Assembly (NCBI GenBank): GCA_002325615.1
Contig: DCSL01000066.1
Location: 319-7,010, forward strand
Origin: Amoebophilaceae bacterium UBA1467
GTDB lineage: Bacteria; Bacteroidota; Bacteroidia; Cytophagales; Amoebophilaceae
Reading direction: 5' to 3'
Length of the DNA: 6,692 nucleotides
The position numbers and the translations under genes are program-made. The notes below the pieces were generated by a model. That model had not been told where the DNA came from. It did no database searches and saw only the letters and a list, made by a program, of their open reading frames with translations. This document shows, piece by piece, positions 6,086-6,692 of the stretch; the stretch's first letter is position 1, and every line of letters begins with the position of its first letter.

Positions 6086-6610
6086 CTAAGACATGTATTC
6101 CTTTAATACTGCACGGTATAGATCTATGTAACGCCGCACCTTATCGTTAGTCACAGTTTTTAGTTTTTCCCCTGCATTTAGGTATTTACAGAGAACAAAT
6201 GTGACGTCTCGATCTTTCCAGACAACAAGACACTTTTTGATGAGTGCTTCACTGGCATGGCATCTTGCTTTCTTCAGTCCTATAGTATTTAGTTTGTGAC
6301 GTATGTGTGCTGTTTTATCCTTTAAAGTAGTAGTGCGATCACTAGAATCTTCTACATCGAGCATAGTTATTTCTACAAGTTCCTCTATTGACATTGTTTT
6401 TATGAGAGCATCCAGTTTGTCCAGAAGTTGCTGCTCCTGCGTCGAGGTGACCTCCTGGACTGGTGAACGACCTGGTGCTACTGATTCCTGCCCTTTTCCT
6501 TTGGACAGGTGACTAGCGGCCGGCATACATCGCAAAACTAACGTCGAAGCAAGTATCATGATGATGAATAGGCGCAAATAAGTGTTCTGGTTGTGGTGAT
6601 TAGGGTTCAT
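6086..6610 (-). CDS. Hypothetical exported protein with N-terminal signal sequence
   Basis: I do not recognise this family. From the ATG at 6610 the protein has 174 residues: a polar N-terminus (1-12), a hydrophobic segment LRLFIIMILASTLVL (12-26), then R27-C28. This resembles a secretion signal. The sequence before C28 is LVLR, which is not a proper lipobox because the -1 position should be small; signal peptidase I cleavage near PAAS (30-33) is an alternative. A low-complexity polar linker (34-58) is followed by a predicted helical, charge-rich region (58-174) with acidic repeats such as SIEELVEITMLDVED (74-88) and a basic C-terminal half. It has four cysteines (28, 117, 127, 141). The frame is open to an ATG at 6679, which would add 23 residues before the signal; 6610 is preferred because it puts the hydrophobic core at the usual distance. 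No Shine-Dalgarno is visible. One 60-base line in this gene is about 38% G+C, against about 58% in one line of the desulfurase. A secreted or envelope role is likely; the function is unknown. Confidence 0.7.
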   Translation of the reverse strand: MNPNHHNQNTYLRLFIIMILASTLVLRCMPAASHLSKGKGQESVAPGRSPVQEVTSTQEQQLLDKLDALIKTMSIEELVEITMLDVEDSSDRTTTLKDKTAHIRHKLNTIGLKKARCHASEALIKKCLVVWKDRDVTFVLCKYLNAGEKLKTVTNDKVRRYIDLYRAVLKEYMS

Positions 6611-6692
6611 GATGAAAGATGAAGTTATTTTGAATTCCAAAGAATGAAATAATAATAAGAAAGAAATCTCGCTAAACATAACAACCTTTACA

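Noticed and set aside
6059..6086. Short stem GACTGC/GCGGTC near the end of the exported-protein gene as a terminator
   Set aside because: The stem is only 6 pairs with one G-U pair, the loop is 16 bases, it begins at the stop codon and no T-run follows.
1..6692. Search for tRNA, rRNA, CRISPR arrays, transposases and attachment sites
   Set aside because: No cloverleaf-compatible T-loop sequence, spaced direct repeats, transposase motifs or terminal inverted repeats were seen by eye; small non-coding RNAs cannot be excluded without computation.

Overview
The window (6,692 bases, no RNA genes, no CRISPR array, no recognisable insertion sequence) most likely comes from a member of the Bacteroidota. 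The best evidence is the lipoprotein signal peptidase, which carries the roughly 40-residue insertion between its two catalytic aspartates that is typical of that phylum. The start codons mostly lack Shine-Dalgarno sequences, and a perfect match to the Bacteroidota -7 element (TAnnTTTG) lies next to one of them. A disrupted division/cell-wall cluster and a histidine-kinase-like/SpoT-like HD fusion suggest a host-associated, genome-reduced lineage such as the Amoebophilaceae. That placement is an inference. The G+C content looks higher than I would expect for the well-known AT-rich members of that family.

Layout of the plus-strand half: (1) bases 1-1263 are the 3' part of a larger gene that is open to the window edge. 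It encodes a degenerate GHKL/histidine-kinase ATPase-like domain joined to a complete-looking (p)ppGpp hydrolase (HD) domain, with no synthetase, TGS or ACT domain after it. (2) A 128-base gap holds a 2 x 14-base tandem repeat. (3) murG and (4) murC follow, 10 bases apart, and encode two consecutive cytoplasmic actors of peptidoglycan synthesis (lipid II formation and UDP-MurNAc-L-Ala formation). They form a remnant of the dcw cluster. The expected ftsW is not directly upstream and ftsQ-ftsA-ftsZ are not downstream.

Layout of the minus-strand half: lspA (prolipoprotein signal peptidase) converges on murC with a 7-base gap. Upstream of it on the same strand lies a NifS/IscS-type cysteine desulfurase. 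A 289-base gap with no convincing gene follows; it contains an imperfect palindrome and one small doubtful ORF. The last gene encodes a 174-residue exported protein of unknown function.

Functionally the window combines cell-envelope construction (murG, murC), lipoprotein maturation (lspA), sulfur supply for Fe-S clusters or thiolated tRNA (nifS-like), and alarmone turnover (HD fusion). I see no dedicated novel multi-gene system. The most unusual object is the HK-like/HD fusion, in which the hydrolase centre is intact while the ATPase motifs have decayed.
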